A stretch of 64,000 nucleotides of DNA from Treponema sp. OMZ 798 (lineage in GTDB: Bacteria; Spirochaetota; Spirochaetia; Treponematales; Treponemataceae), in assembly GCF_024181385.1 (NCBI RefSeq), contig NZ_CP051305.1, forward strand, positions 1,798,001 to 1,862,000. Direction: 5' to 3'. How positions within the stretch are numbered: the stretch's first letter is position 1; the number at the start of each line of letters is the position of its first letter. Both the position numbers and the translations under genes were made by a program. The notes under the pieces were generated by a model. It had not been told where the DNA came from, made no database searches, and worked only from the letters and a program-made list of their open reading frames with translations. This document shows positions 54,045 through 62,535 of this stretch, piece by piece.

Positions 54045-54653
54045 TTAGAAGTTAACCTTGGGAGCAGTTGATGCCTGATCATCAGCCTTAAAATAAGCCT
54101 TCTCCCTAAATCCGTACATGTTTGCAATAATGGAACGCGGGAATTGTCTTATATAAACATTGTATGATTGGACGGCTTCGTTATATCTTTTGCGTTCAAC
54201 TGCAATACGGTTTTCGGTTCCTTCAAGCTGGGTTTGTAAGTCCATAAAATTTTGGTTTGCTTTAAGCTCAGGATAGTTTTCGGTAATAACCAACAAGCGC
54301 TGTAAGGCGGCTCCAAGCTCGCTTTGAGCTTGTTGAAATTTTGCAAAGGATTCGGGATTATTTAAAACCTCATCGGAAACATTCATAACACCGCCGGCCT
54401 TTGATCTTGCTTCTGCAATATCGGTAAAAACCTTAGACTCATGTGCAGCATAGCCTTTTACGGTATTCACCAAGTTGGGAATTAAATCAAAACGTCTTTG
54501 ATAAACATTTTCTACCTGACTCCACGCAGACTTTACATTCTCTTCTGCAAGGATAATGGAATTATATGTTCCTATAAAAAACCTATATAAGCCGAAACCT
54601 AAAACAAAAACAACAGCCAAAATAATCAATCCGGTTTTTAAACCCTTACTCAT
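54045..54653 (-). CDS. LemA family protein
   Basis: 202 residues. N-terminal membrane segment (LIILAVVFVLGFGLYRFFIG) and the LemA four-helix core: ENVKSAWSQVENVYQRRFDL then IPNLVNTVKGYA near 36-66, LLVITENYPELKANQNFMDL and RIAVERKRYNEAVQSYN near 130-170. Function is poorly known; related to membrane stress and signal relay. It starts the lemA-glycerophosphodiesterase-patatin run. GGAGGTGTT precedes its ATG. Confidence 0.93.
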   Translation of the reverse strand: MSKGLKTGLIILAVVFVLGFGLYRFFIGTYNSIILAEENVKSAWSQVENVYQRRFDLIPNLVNTVKGYAAHESKVFTDIAEARSKAGGVMNVSDEVLNNPESFAKFQQAQSELGAALQRLLVITENYPELKANQNFMDLQTQLEGTENRIAVERKRYNEAVQSYNVYIRQFPRSIIANMYGFREKAYFKADDQASTAPKVNF

Positions 54654-54803
54654 AACACCTCCATAAATATAAAAATAAGATATAATAATTTAACAAATTA
54701 TAGACAAAAAGACAAGCTAGTTTAATATTGATATATTAGAGTAAATAGACAAAAACAATTTTATTTTTGCACTATATAATTTCAGTTTTTTATATAAATT
54801 TCC

Positions 54804-54832
54804 TTGACAAAATGACAATACTGTAGTAATAT
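54804..54832 (+). promoter_or_regulatory. Strong sigma70 promoter of the NYN leader RNA
   Basis: TTGACA (54804-54809), exact 17-nt spacer, TAATAT (54827-54832). It faces away from lemA, and a start near 54840 falls just before the structured leader. Confidence 0.85.
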
Positions 54833-54839
54833 GATAATA

Positions 54840-54902
54840 GCTTAACGCAACACCCTTTCTTTCTTGAAGGGTAACGGACCGCTCATGTAGCGGTCTTTTT
54901 TT
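54840..54902 (+). ncRNA. Short two-hairpin leader RNA ending in a terminator directly before the NYN gene
   Basis: After the promoter comes ACCCTT, 9-nt pyrimidine-rich loop, AAGGGT (54852-54872), a 4-nt linker, then GACCGCT CATGT AGCGGTC and seven T (54877-54902), a compact intrinsic terminator. The predicted RNA is about 60 nt. The T-run ends immediately before the NYN ribosome-binding site, so the nuclease is made only from read-through. This arrangement is typical of an attenuator or of an RNA encoded together with the protein that acts on it. It does not show the tandem repeats of known ToxN-type antitoxins. Confidence 0.6.
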
Positions 54903-54914
54903 ATGGGAGAAAAA

Positions 54915-55586
54915 ATGTGTGTCAAAAAACGTGTGACTTTTTATGTTGATGGTTTCAATTTTTACTATGGATTAAGAAGATCTGAAACAGCCGATAAAAA
55001 ATGGGGAAATGCATATTGGATCAATATCGTAAAGTTATTTCAAGGCTTCATATCAAATGACGAAGTTATTGAAAAAGTTATTTATTTTACCGCGACTCCA
55101 TTGAATTCACAAAAAAGCAGCAGGCAAAGTGCATTTTTAAATGCAAATAAAATGTTAAATGGTGATCAATTCGAAATTGTTCGAGGTAAATATCTTGAAA
55201 AACATATACAATGCCCTTATTGTAACAGTGATATATCAAAACCTGAAGAAAAGAAAACGGATGTAAATATATCTATACGCATGATCAACGATTGTATAAA
55301 TAAAAGCACAGATTCATTAGTCTTGGTAAGTGCTGATAGTGATTTAATCCCTCCGCTTGAATTAATCAAAGAAAATTTTCCGTCTATGAAAATAAAAGTG
55401 CTATTTCCTCCATCAAATTATAGTAATGATATTGCACATCTGCTTGCAGCATGGAATAAAAAACCTGTTTTGATGAAAAAAAGCTACAAACGATTTGAAA
55501 ATTCCATTATGAATGATTGTATAAATAAAGATTCAAAAAAATATGAAATTCCAAAAGAGTGGAAATCAAAGCAAACCAAGCCCTGA
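54915..55586 (+). CDS. NYN-domain (LabA/limkain-type) PIN-like ribonuclease
   Basis: 223 residues from ATG 54915, set by GGGAG 6 nt upstream; an ATG at 54903 abuts the terminator T-run. The acidic residues of the NYN fold are visible: TFYVDGFNFYYGLRRS (about 8-23), KKTDVNISIRMI near 115-126 and LVLVSADSDLIPPLE near 135-150. A single CPYC pair near 99 could be half a zinc knuckle. The C-terminus is basic (KEWKSKQTKP). NYN proteins cut RNA in a metal-dependent way. It is alone on the plus strand among minus-strand genes, with AT-rich codons, suggesting transfer. Target unknown. Confidence 0.88.
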   Translation: MCVKKRVTFYVDGFNFYYGLRRSETADKKWGNAYWINIVKLFQGFISNDEVIEKVIYFTATPLNSQKSSRQSAFLNANKMLNGDQFEIVRGKYLEKHIQCPYCNSDISKPEEKKTDVNISIRMINDCINKSTDSLVLVSADSDLIPPLELIKENFPSMKIKVLFPPSNYSNDIAHLLAAWNKKPVLMKKSYKRFENSIMNDCINKDSKKYEIPKEWKSKQTKP

Positions 55587-55619
55587 TAATATCTTTATTT
55601 TGGCATATACTGAATTTAT

Positions 55620-56456
55620 TTATTTTTTTCTAACGGAAGGTGCTGCAATAAAAAAGATAAGAGCTACAAGATAAGGAAAGGATAATAAAATACCGGACGG
55701 AATTTTTACGGCACCCTGCATTATGTTCACGGCATATTCAGCCGCAGAAAAAAGTAAGACAGCTAAAGTGCATAAAAGAGGATTTTTATTTCCCAAAAAG
55801 ATTGCAGCCAAGGCTGTCCAACCTCTTCCCGCACTTATATTGGGCGTGTAGGCGGCAAGACGGAACACAAGGGTTGATCCGGCGCAAGCTGCAAAAAAAC
55901 CGGCAAGCGTCCATGAAAATATTTTATATTTATCGGGATTTATTCCGCGGGCAATTAAAACATTCGGAGCTTCTCCTGAAAATTTTAAATTTATTCCCTT
56001 GGAGCTGTATTTTAAAAATAAAAAGATTACAACAGCTAAAATTAAACCTGCAAAAAACGGATTAAGATTATTTACGGGATTAAGATGGGAAGAAATTTCA
56101 AAGTCTTCAAAGGAAAGCGCTCCGCCTTTTTTTAAAAAAAGCTCGGAAGCCCAAGGAACAAAGCCTGCTGCAAAGAGGTTTAAAGAAAGCCCGGTCAAAA
56201 AAGAATTGGCCCTTGTTTTAACGGTAAACAAGGCAAGCAAATAAAGAATAAGAGAGGTCAAAAGAATAGAAGCTATAAAACCTAAAAATGGATTACCGCT
56301 TATTATGGTTATAAGAGCGCAAAAAAATGCCGAGAGAATAACGGCGCCTTCCATAAAAACGGCAAGAGAGCCAGCATATTCGGTAAGAAGGGCTCCTAAA
56401 CTTAAAAACAAAAGAGGTGCCGAGATTTTTAAGATAACCAAGACGGCTTCAATCAT
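55620..56456 (-). CDS. Nucleoside ABC transporter permease (YufQ-like)
   Basis: 278 residues with about eight membrane segments. Permease family marks (BPD-type 2 for branched-chain amino acids and sugars): LSLNLFAAGFVPW near 105, GEAPNVLIARGINPDKYKIF near 170, AGRGWTALAAIFLGNKNPLL near 210. The second channel subunit of a BMP-family importer. Its ATG overlaps the upstream permease by 4 nt. Confidence 0.9.
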   Translation of the reverse strand: MIEAVLVILKISAPLLFLSLGALLTEYAGSLAVFMEGAVILSAFFCALITIISGNPFLGFIASILLTSLILYLLALFTVKTRANSFLTGLSLNLFAAGFVPWASELFLKKGGALSFEDFEISSHLNPVNNLNPFFAGLILAVVIFLFLKYSSKGINLKFSGEAPNVLIARGINPDKYKIFSWTLAGFFAACAGSTLVFRLAAYTPNISAGRGWTALAAIFLGNKNPLLCTLAVLLFSAAEYAVNIMQGAVKIPSGILLSFPYLVALIFFIAAPSVRKK

Positions 56457-57517
56457 ATTCCCTTCCTTTTTAAAAGAAGCATCTTAATGCGTGAAATATT
56501 TTTACTCAATCTTGAAGTCAAGCGCAGGCTTAACAAGTTTGCAGAAATAAAAAGAAAAACTACAGCCTGTAAAAATACGGCCGTATCAAAAACCAAAGAA
56601 CCTGACATTACGGCAGCATCGGAAGCGCTTTGTATCCAAGAGTATAAAAAGGCTGCCGGGATAAGGGCAAAGAAACTATTCTTTGCTACGAGGGCAACGG
56701 CAAGGGCCGACCATCCCATTCCGGAAGAAAAAGATAAGTGACAGATATACCAAGTTCCCGTAATTGCAAAAAAACCGGTTAAACCGTGAAGACCGGCAGA
56801 AATTCCCATTCCTGCAAGAGGCGGAGCATAAACGGAAAAACCTGCAAACTTGGAAAACTCAGACGCCGTTCCTGAAAGCCGCAAACGGTAGCCCCACTTT
56901 GTTTTAGCAAAAAAAATAATAAAAAACAAAACCAAAATAATAGAAAACACAAAAGAAATATTCAATGAAGAAGGCGGCAAAAAAGTTTTAAGCTGAAAGG
57001 CTTCTTTTATTGGAGGCAGGGCCAGTAAATTACCCGATGTATCCCGCAAAGGATTACCGATAAGATAATTTACAACAGGCAGGATAGCCGCAGAAATTAA
57101 AAAAGAAGTTAAAAGCTCATCCGCATTAAATTTAATTTTTAAAAATCCCGAAAAAAGACCGATTAAGCTGCAAGCAAAAAAAACGATAAAGCCTGTAAGA
57201 ACAAGCTGCACGATCGGCTCTGCCAAAGTATGCTGTAAAAGAATTCCGGTCAAAAGACCCGCAAAATATATTTGCCCCTCGCCGCCCAAATTAAAACAGC
57301 CGCATTTAAAAGCAAATAAGGAACCGGAGGCCGCAAACAACAAAAGGGATGTTTTGTTCAGCATGTTTCCAAAATACCAAACGGAAGAAAAGGGTTTTAA
57401 AAAAAATTCCGACAATGCTTCTTTAGGATTTTGCGAGCCCAGAGAAATAAAGATAATTATTACCAAGGTACCGAAAAAAAATGCAGCTCCCGAACTTAAA
57501 AATTTATACCTTCTCAA
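56453..57517 (-). CDS. Nucleoside ABC transporter permease (YufP-like)
   Basis: 354 residues with an N-terminal anchor (FFFGTLVIIIFISLG) and a typical BPD-type 2 permease body: FAFKCGCFNLGGEGQIYFAG near 66-86, KFNADELLTSFLISA near 132, GWSALAVALVAKNSFFALIP near 275. It forms the channel with YufQ-like protein. The overlap with the ATPase gene is 4 nt (ATGA). Confidence 0.9.
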   Translation of the reverse strand: MRRYKFLSSGAAFFFGTLVIIIFISLGSQNPKEALSEFFLKPFSSVWYFGNMLNKTSLLLFAASGSLFAFKCGCFNLGGEGQIYFAGLLTGILLQHTLAEPIVQLVLTGFIVFFACSLIGLFSGFLKIKFNADELLTSFLISAAILPVVNYLIGNPLRDTSGNLLALPPIKEAFQLKTFLPPSSLNISFVFSIILVLFFIIFFAKTKWGYRLRLSGTASEFSKFAGFSVYAPPLAGMGISAGLHGLTGFFAITGTWYICHLSFSSGMGWSALAVALVAKNSFFALIPAAFLYSWIQSASDAAVMSGSLVFDTAVFLQAVVFLFISANLLSLRLTSRLSKNISRIKMLLLKRKGI

Positions 57518-59052
57518 TTTTCTTTTCCTAAAAAATAAACGGCATCAAAAGCATTTTTATAAGAAGCCGTATCGAATTCTTTTGTCAATATTACAATGGT
57601 TCGGCCTTGCTCTGCAAGAGCCCTAAACTTATTCATAAGAAGCTCCGTGCTCAAAAGATCCAAGCCCCATGCAGGTTCTGCAGCTATTATAATTTCAGGA
57701 TTTTCTGAAAGACAGCGAGCCAATATCAAACGCTGGAGCTGTCCTCCCGACAGGGAACCGGCCAAACGGTTTTTATCGGCACTTATATTTTCAGCTTTCA
57801 ATAAGGATAAAATAAATTCATCGGAATTCTTTTTATCAAAAAAATTATTTTTAAAACGGTAACAATTTAAAACTTCTTCAACTGTAAGATTTGCATCAGC
57901 GCCGCGTAAATTTCTATCAGATGGAATAAAACCTATTTTATTTTTTAGAAGAAGGGAGGGAGTAATTTTTTCGCAGTTAAAAACTTTTTTTTCATTTCCC
58001 GGATTTTCAATTACAATATTGCCTGTATGATGCCTTTTATTTATATCGGTATTCTTGGCGTCAGACATTCCCGAAAGAATATCTTCCAAGTATTCGATAC
58101 CACTGTTAGGGAAGCCTACAATTCCGGTAATACTTCCGCATCCTGCTTTAACTTGAAAATTTTTTATTTCGTAACCGAAACCGGAATTAAAAGAAATACA
58201 AAAACCGAAACCGCACTTTTTTTCTTCAATATTTTTCTCATGAAGTTTTTGTATTTCTTCTTCAGATTTTAAAAATTTATCGCCTGAAAATATTTGCTTT
58301 TTTATAAAAAGTTCAGCCTCATCATTATTCCCTAAATCTTCCGTTAAAAAAGAGCCTTGCATTTTTCCGTTTTTTAAAACCGAAATTCTATCGGCAAAAT
58401 TTAAAGCTTCTTCAACCTTATGAGTAATAAGCACAGTACCTATTTTTTCTTCGATACATGTTTTTTTTAATACCGAAAAAAAATCCTTCCGCTCCTTATC
58501 GGTAAAAACGGAAGCCGGTTCATCTAAAATTAAAAACTGAGGATTAGTATAAAGGGCAGAAAACATTGCAGTGTAAAATCTTTTATCTGCAGAAAGATTT
58601 TTTATCTTTGCATTTAAGTCCAAGTCAACATTCCATTTTGACTTTAAACTTTCTATTTTTTGTTTTTCGGCACGGAGGTTTATAAGGGATAAAAAGCTCT
58701 TCTGTTTTGTGCCAATCATTATATTTTCAAAAACACTTGCATTTGCGGCAAGACGAGGATGCTGATGAACAATTGCGACTCCTGCATTTAAAGCATCGTT
58801 AGGGGAGTTAAAATTAAAAACCTTATTCGCTATCTTGATGGAACCACTCGTCGGAGAAAGAAGACCCGAAAAAATATTTACCAATGTAGATTTTCCGGCC
58901 CCGTTTTCTCCGAGCAGGGCGTGAATTTCGGAAGTGTAAAATTCTATATTCACATTACTCAAAGCGGCATTTTTATAGACCTCGCCGGTTTGTTTGTTTT
59001 CCGTTTCATAGATCTTATAAATACCGCTTAACTCGGCCGTCGTCTTTTTCAC
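57514..59052 (-). CDS. Nucleoside/sugar-type ABC transporter ATP-binding protein (YufO/RbsA-like)
   Basis: 512 residues with two ABC halves. First: Walker A GENGAGKST near 51, FLILDEPASVFTDKE near 175. Second: degenerate, without an intact Walker A (GIVGFPNSGIEYLEDIL near 318), but with signature LAGSLSGGQLQRLILARCLS near 442. Such asymmetric duplicated ATPases power PnrA/TmpC-type purine nucleoside import. GVAIVHQHPRLAANASVFEN is the Q-loop region. Confidence 0.92.
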   Translation of the reverse strand: MKKTTAELSGIYKIYETENKQTGEVYKNAALSNVNIEFYTSEIHALLGENGAGKSTLVNIFSGLLSPTSGSIKIANKVFNFNSPNDALNAGVAIVHQHPRLAANASVFENIMIGTKQKSFLSLINLRAEKQKIESLKSKWNVDLDLNAKIKNLSADKRFYTAMFSALYTNPQFLILDEPASVFTDKERKDFFSVLKKTCIEEKIGTVLITHKVEEALNFADRISVLKNGKMQGSFLTEDLGNNDEAELFIKKQIFSGDKFLKSEEEIQKLHEKNIEEKKCGFGFCISFNSGFGYEIKNFQVKAGCGSITGIVGFPNSGIEYLEDILSGMSDAKNTDINKRHHTGNIVIENPGNEKKVFNCEKITPSLLLKNKIGFIPSDRNLRGADANLTVEEVLNCYRFKNNFFDKKNSDEFILSLLKAENISADKNRLAGSLSGGQLQRLILARCLSENPEIIIAAEPAWGLDLLSTELLMNKFRALAEQGRTIVILTKEFDTASYKNAFDAVYFLGKEN

Positions 59053-59076
59053 TTCACAAAACCCAATTTTAAAAAT

Positions 59077-60114
59077 TTATTTTATAGACAAGTCCAAAGA
59101 ACCGTCAGCTATTTTCTTTAGCATTTCATCTTGTTTTTTTCTGATTTCTTCTGGGACGGTTTGCATATAAATTTCATCATCAGAAATAAAATTTACATAA
59201 CCTTCTTTGATGCCCAAGGTAGAAGGGACTCCTTCTTTTAGCTTCCCGTCGATGAAGTTTAAAATCTGCTCATAGGCAAGCTTTTTTTGCTTCATTTCGG
59301 AACTTGAAATTACATAGCCCTTTGCTTTTGCATAGCCGTTATTATCGAACCAAGAAACATAGAAGCCCAATTCTTTTGCAGCGGCAAGAACTCCCTGATT
59401 TGCACCACCTGAAATAGGCATTATTACATCAGCTCCGTTTTTATACATTGCACGGGCAAGTTCGGCACCCTTCGCCGCATCATACCAGTTTCCTACGATT
59501 TTAAAATCAACGGTAAATTCGGGATCGGCAGCTTTGGCACCTTCAAGGAAGGCAGGCAAAATTATATTCATCATTGCAGGATATTCTTGCCCCGCTATAA
59601 GCCCTATTTTTTTTTCGGGATTTGCAAACTCCATCTTGCTTAAACTTACCAAGGCAGAAATATAGCCTGCTATATAAGCCTGTTCTCTTTGATTGTATCT
59701 AAAGGTAGTAATCATGGGTTTACCTTCGGCATAGGCATCCAAAAGCAAAAACTTTTGATTGGGAAATTGCTTTGAAATAGGAGCGATGATGCCCGGCATG
59801 GCGGGATTGGAAGAAACAATCAAATCATATTTTCCGTCCACAGCTAGGGAAGTAAGCTTCGTTCCCCATTCTGCCTGATTGGTTCCGGCTTCCAAAATCT
59901 TCAAGTTTACCTTTTTACCGGTTCCGATTGCAGAAGCAACAGCTTCTTCTACACCTGCAGCCAACATATCGTAAACCGGACTTTCAGCCCTGACACCGGG
60001 AACAAAAACCGCAATACCGATTTCTTTTTCTTTTTGTATATTTTCAGTTTTTGCACATGAAAAAAGGCTTAAAAGAAAAGAAGCAAATAAAATAAAATTA
60101 AAAATCTTTCTCAT
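59077..60114 (-). CDS. BMP-family nucleoside-binding lipoprotein (PnrA/TmpC-like)
   Basis: 345 residues from ATG 60114 (the frame to 60150 has no support). Lipobox LFSC (Cys about 20). The BMP/Med fold shows GVEEAVASAIGTGKKVNLKI, DLIVSSNPAMPGIIAPISKQ near 110, QREQAYIAGYISALVSLSK near 160, VDFKIVGNWYDAAKGAELA near 205 and MPISGGANQGVLAAAKELG near 235. T. pallidum TmpC/PnrA, the closest studied protein I recall, binds purine nucleosides. It heads the ABC operon. Confidence 0.94.
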   Translation of the reverse strand: MRKIFNFILFASFLLSLFSCAKTENIQKEKEIGIAVFVPGVRAESPVYDMLAAGVEEAVASAIGTGKKVNLKILEAGTNQAEWGTKLTSLAVDGKYDLIVSSNPAMPGIIAPISKQFPNQKFLLLDAYAEGKPMITTFRYNQREQAYIAGYISALVSLSKMEFANPEKKIGLIAGQEYPAMMNIILPAFLEGAKAADPEFTVDFKIVGNWYDAAKGAELARAMYKNGADVIMPISGGANQGVLAAAKELGFYVSWFDNNGYAKAKGYVISSSEMKQKKLAYEQILNFIDGKLKEGVPSTLGIKEGYVNFISDDEIYMQTVPEEIRKKQDEMLKKIADGSLDLSIK

Positions 60115-60420
60115 GGTTGACAATATAACAAAAAAGAGAAGATAGTGCAAGATAGGAAGAGTATTTTTATAGTTAGAATTCTAAGTCGAATCTTCATCTT
60201 GGTATCATCTTCGGAACAAATACAAGTTGCAAAAAATATTTATTATTCCCAACCGAGGTGATAATATAAAAAATCATTAGAACAAGCATAAAAGCCGTTT
60301 TACTGCGTATAAAATTCACTACTAAATATCTCCAATCCTATTTTTAATTTTCCAAATTGTCTCTTTTTCTTCCTATAAAAATATAATAATTAGTCCAAAA
60401 GAAAATTCATGATATTAATT

Positions 60421-60541
60421 AGTAATAAATAGTTTTGTTTTCATAACCAAAACCATTTATTTTAACAACGAACAAAAATCAGCTTTCATCAAACATATGA
60501 TCATATGTCAATATTACAATGCATATTCCAAATTTTTTCAT
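60421..60541 (-). pseudogene. Possible remnant of a short coding sequence
   Basis: ATG 60541 sits behind ATGGAGAAAAGGT, a convincing ribosome-binding site, and reads MKKFGICIVILTYDHMFDES before a TGA at 60479; the frame then reopens for about 19 codons (FLFVVKINGFGYENKTIYY) to a TAA. A Lys-rich start plus hydrophobic run suggests the start of an exported or membrane protein now interrupted. Too short to name. Confidence 0.3.
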
Positions 60542-60603
60542 ACCTTTTCTCCATTATTAAAATTGATTAGTCAAAATATTTACAATATTTTACTCCTCGC
60601 AGT

Positions 60604-60708
60604 TTATAAAATATTCCTATCTTCAAAACGACTGCTTAAAGGCCGGTCAATCGCTGTCCGAAAAATGAGATAGTTAGGTTGTGAATACAAATAAGGCTTT
60701 ATTTTCAT
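60604..60708 (-). pseudogene. 34-codon frame repeating the start of the 62098-62472 gene
   Basis: ATG 60708, 11 nt after the preceding stop, encodes MKIKPYLYSQPNYLIFRTAI and 14 more residues. The HExxH gene begins MKTKLCIYPKPNYLIRTAIS. The copies differ by an exact 3-nt deletion and several substitutions, which keeps the frame. It probably marks a duplicated junction of toxin-type cassettes. Confidence 0.5.
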
Positions 60709-60718
60709 AATATTTTTC

Positions 60719-61471
60719 TCATGTAAGCAAATCATCCGACAACGATGTTTTAAAATAATTTATGTATAGTTTTTTAAAAGCATCTAACTGCTCTTTCGAC
60801 ATTTTTTTTAATACCCCTGAGTTAATTATTCGAATCATTATTTTTTTTTGTTCTTCTTCTTCTAAAGGCGAACTTTCAGTAAACGGAATGACCGATTTAT
60901 TTCTTTTAAATTTCTTCCAATTTTCTATTATATGCTCCACATCACGAACATGCATAACCATACTTGATATTTGTAACAATGGATAACTTTTTTCAAAAAA
61001 TAACCGTTTTTTACTATTGCAAAAACCCAATGTATCATTATAATAGCAATATCCTACACTTACAAGTTCGTCCCAATGTTTTTCAAGACCATTTAATAAC
61101 CGTATTTGAAATTTATTATGAAAATGTCGATATAAAAGGCTTACAGAACTATCTGCTACCAAGGCTGTAAGCATCAGCCATGAATTTTCTACAGTTTTTT
61201 TCATATACCATGACACAACATCAGATGTATAGACTTCATCATATAAAATATAATCACTTAAAACTGATGGAAAAAACGCATTCGGTACTGCACGTGTAGG
61301 ATATCCATCAACCATCACGATTGGCGTATCTTCCGTAACTTCCATCATTTTATCCGGAGCTTGTATTTTTTTTATAAAATTCTTCATAAAAACTATATTA
61401 TGATTTTTTAACGGCCTTAATCTTTTTATAACTTCGTTATATGATCCGAATAATATGCTAGGTATTTTCAT
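60719..61471 (-). CDS. Protein of unknown function in the toxin/immunity tail
   Basis: 250 residues, no signal peptide or membrane segment. Composition is rich in Tyr, Lys and Ile (KKTVENSWLMLTALVADSSV, YGYCYYNDTLGF-type region near 150, HVRDVEHIIENWKKFKRN near 180), with an acidic patch SSPLEEEEQKK near 210. I do not recognise a family. Its place after a secreted protein and a truncated toxin piece fits a cytoplasmic immunity-type protein, an inference from context only. The 34-codon repeat frame starts 11 nt after its stop. Confidence 0.65.
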   Translation of the reverse strand: MKIPSILFGSYNEVIKRLRPLKNHNIVFMKNFIKKIQAPDKMMEVTEDTPIVMVDGYPTRAVPNAFFPSVLSDYILYDEVYTSDVVSWYMKKTVENSWLMLTALVADSSVSLLYRHFHNKFQIRLLNGLEKHWDELVSVGYCYYNDTLGFCNSKKRLFFEKSYPLLQISSMVMHVRDVEHIIENWKKFKRNKSVIPFTESSPLEEEEQKKIMIRIINSGVLKKMSKEQLDAFKKLYINYFKTSLSDDLLT

Positions 61472-61490
61472 TTAAATATTCCTATATTTT

Positions 61491-62093
61491 TTATAATCTA
61501 GTGAATTTAATTCCACATATTGCAAACATATTTTCTTCAAATGTTTTTCCTTCTCCTATTCGATATAAAAGCCGATCCTTTTGTGGAACAAATTGATTAA
61601 AATAGTAATATAATTGCTTAGCCCACATATAAGTCTCAGGATTAGCAGTATCTCCATACACAATATTAGCATACTTTTTATTACATATACGCAAATAAAA
61701 TGGTTGATTCATTCCTCGTATATCAGAATATTTTTTATGATTATTATTCGATATTAACCTTAGATTGATTTGTTTACTAATAATATGAAATTCATCTGAG
61801 GTCAATTTACCTATTAAATTATGTTGAGAGTTTGAATTAAAAAAAACAATACACTTTTCATAGTTTTTTGAAGCAACAAAAACAAGGTGCCAATAAAATT
61901 TATTATTATTTTCACTGATTCTTGCAGGAACACCTATTTCATAAAATTCCCATATATCATTACTATTAAAATAAGATTTAAAAAAGACATTTGCTTTATC
62001 ATCATTAGCAATTAAATAAGGAAGATCAAACCCATGTAATACGTCAAAACATAGTATAAACATAATAATAATTAATGAATAATATTTTTTCAT
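61491..62093 (-). CDS. Exported protein of unknown function next to the HExxH gene
   Basis: 200 residues from ATG 62093 (a GTG start at 62108 would overlap the upstream gene; GGAG lies about 10 nt before the ATG). Signal peptide MKKYYSLIIIMFILCFDVLHG, then a mixed alpha/beta region with WHLVFVASKNYEKCIVFFNS and three further cysteines. No family recognised. Lying directly behind the metallopeptidase-like fragment, it could be a periplasmic immunity protein against that toxin; only position supports this. Confidence 0.65.
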   Translation of the reverse strand: MKKYYSLIIIMFILCFDVLHGFDLPYLIANDDKANVFFKSYFNSNDIWEFYEIGVPARISENNNKFYWHLVFVASKNYEKCIVFFNSNSQHNLIGKLTSDEFHIISKQINLRLISNNNHKKYSDIRGMNQPFYLRICNKKYANIVYGDTANPETYMWAKQLYYYFNQFVPQKDRLLYRIGEGKTFEENMFAICGIKFTRL

Positions 62094-62097
62094 CGCA

Positions 62098-62472
62098 TTA
62101 TTCTCCACATTTCCATTCTTCTTTTAGTAGCATCTTTTGATCGTATAGGAATAATTTCACCACAGTATCATAAGCATGTGTTAATTCATGAGCAATAATT
62201 CCGACTGGATATAAGAGCGTACCTAAATCAATATACTTCACATCGGACGAAAAGTAAATATCAGAATCAATCATATAAAAGACTCTTCCTTTCCTTGCCA
62301 TTAAGAATCCCGAACCTTTCTTATAACTTTTATTATTGCATAAAACATAAAAGTAAACAAGTATCGGTATAGCGCTTTTCATGGCTTTGCTTTCGCTTCG
62401 GTATCTTTCCGCAGAAATTGCTGTCCGAATGAGATAGTTAGGCTTTGGATAAATGCAAAGTTTTGTTTTCAT
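62098..62472 (-). CDS. HExxH zincin-like toxin-type fragment
   Basis: 124 residues. The C-terminal part has a zinc-protease motif, GIIAHELTHAYD (near 93-104), and a further Glu pair in KEEWKCGE at the very end, which may supply a third ligand. No signal peptide is present; about residues 32-46 are hydrophobic. The first 30 residues match a repeated frame at 60604-60708, implying the catalytic part was joined to a different front end. Such pieces are common as C-terminal effector domains of Rhs/polymorphic toxins. It is probably incomplete. Confidence 0.6.
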   Translation of the reverse strand: MKTKLCIYPKPNYLIRTAISAERYRSESKAMKSAIPILVYFYVLCNNKSYKKGSGFLMARKGRVFYMIDSDIYFSSDVKYIDLGTLLYPVGIIAHELTHAYDTVVKLFLYDQKMLLKEEWKCGE

Positions 62473-62535
62473 TGCTTATTACTTTTCTTTTGCTTCATTT
62501 TTTTCGGACATATTTTTTCTCTCTTATTTAAGGCT

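Larger units (their letters stand above)
60115..60718. other. AT-rich intergenic region with gene remnants, about 600 nt
   Basis: No intact gene. It has a 16-bp perfect palindrome ACATATGATCATATGT at about 60492-60507, a broken minus-strand frame starting at 60541 and a 34-codon repeat-derived frame (60604-60708). Base composition is lower in G+C than the flanking transporter genes. Otherwise nothing identifiable. Confidence 0.7.

Noticed and set aside
54840..54902. Calling the NYN leader a type III antitoxin
   Set aside because: It has no tandem repeat and the protein is NYN, not ToxN/CptN/TenpN. Kept as an unassigned RNA with a nuclease.
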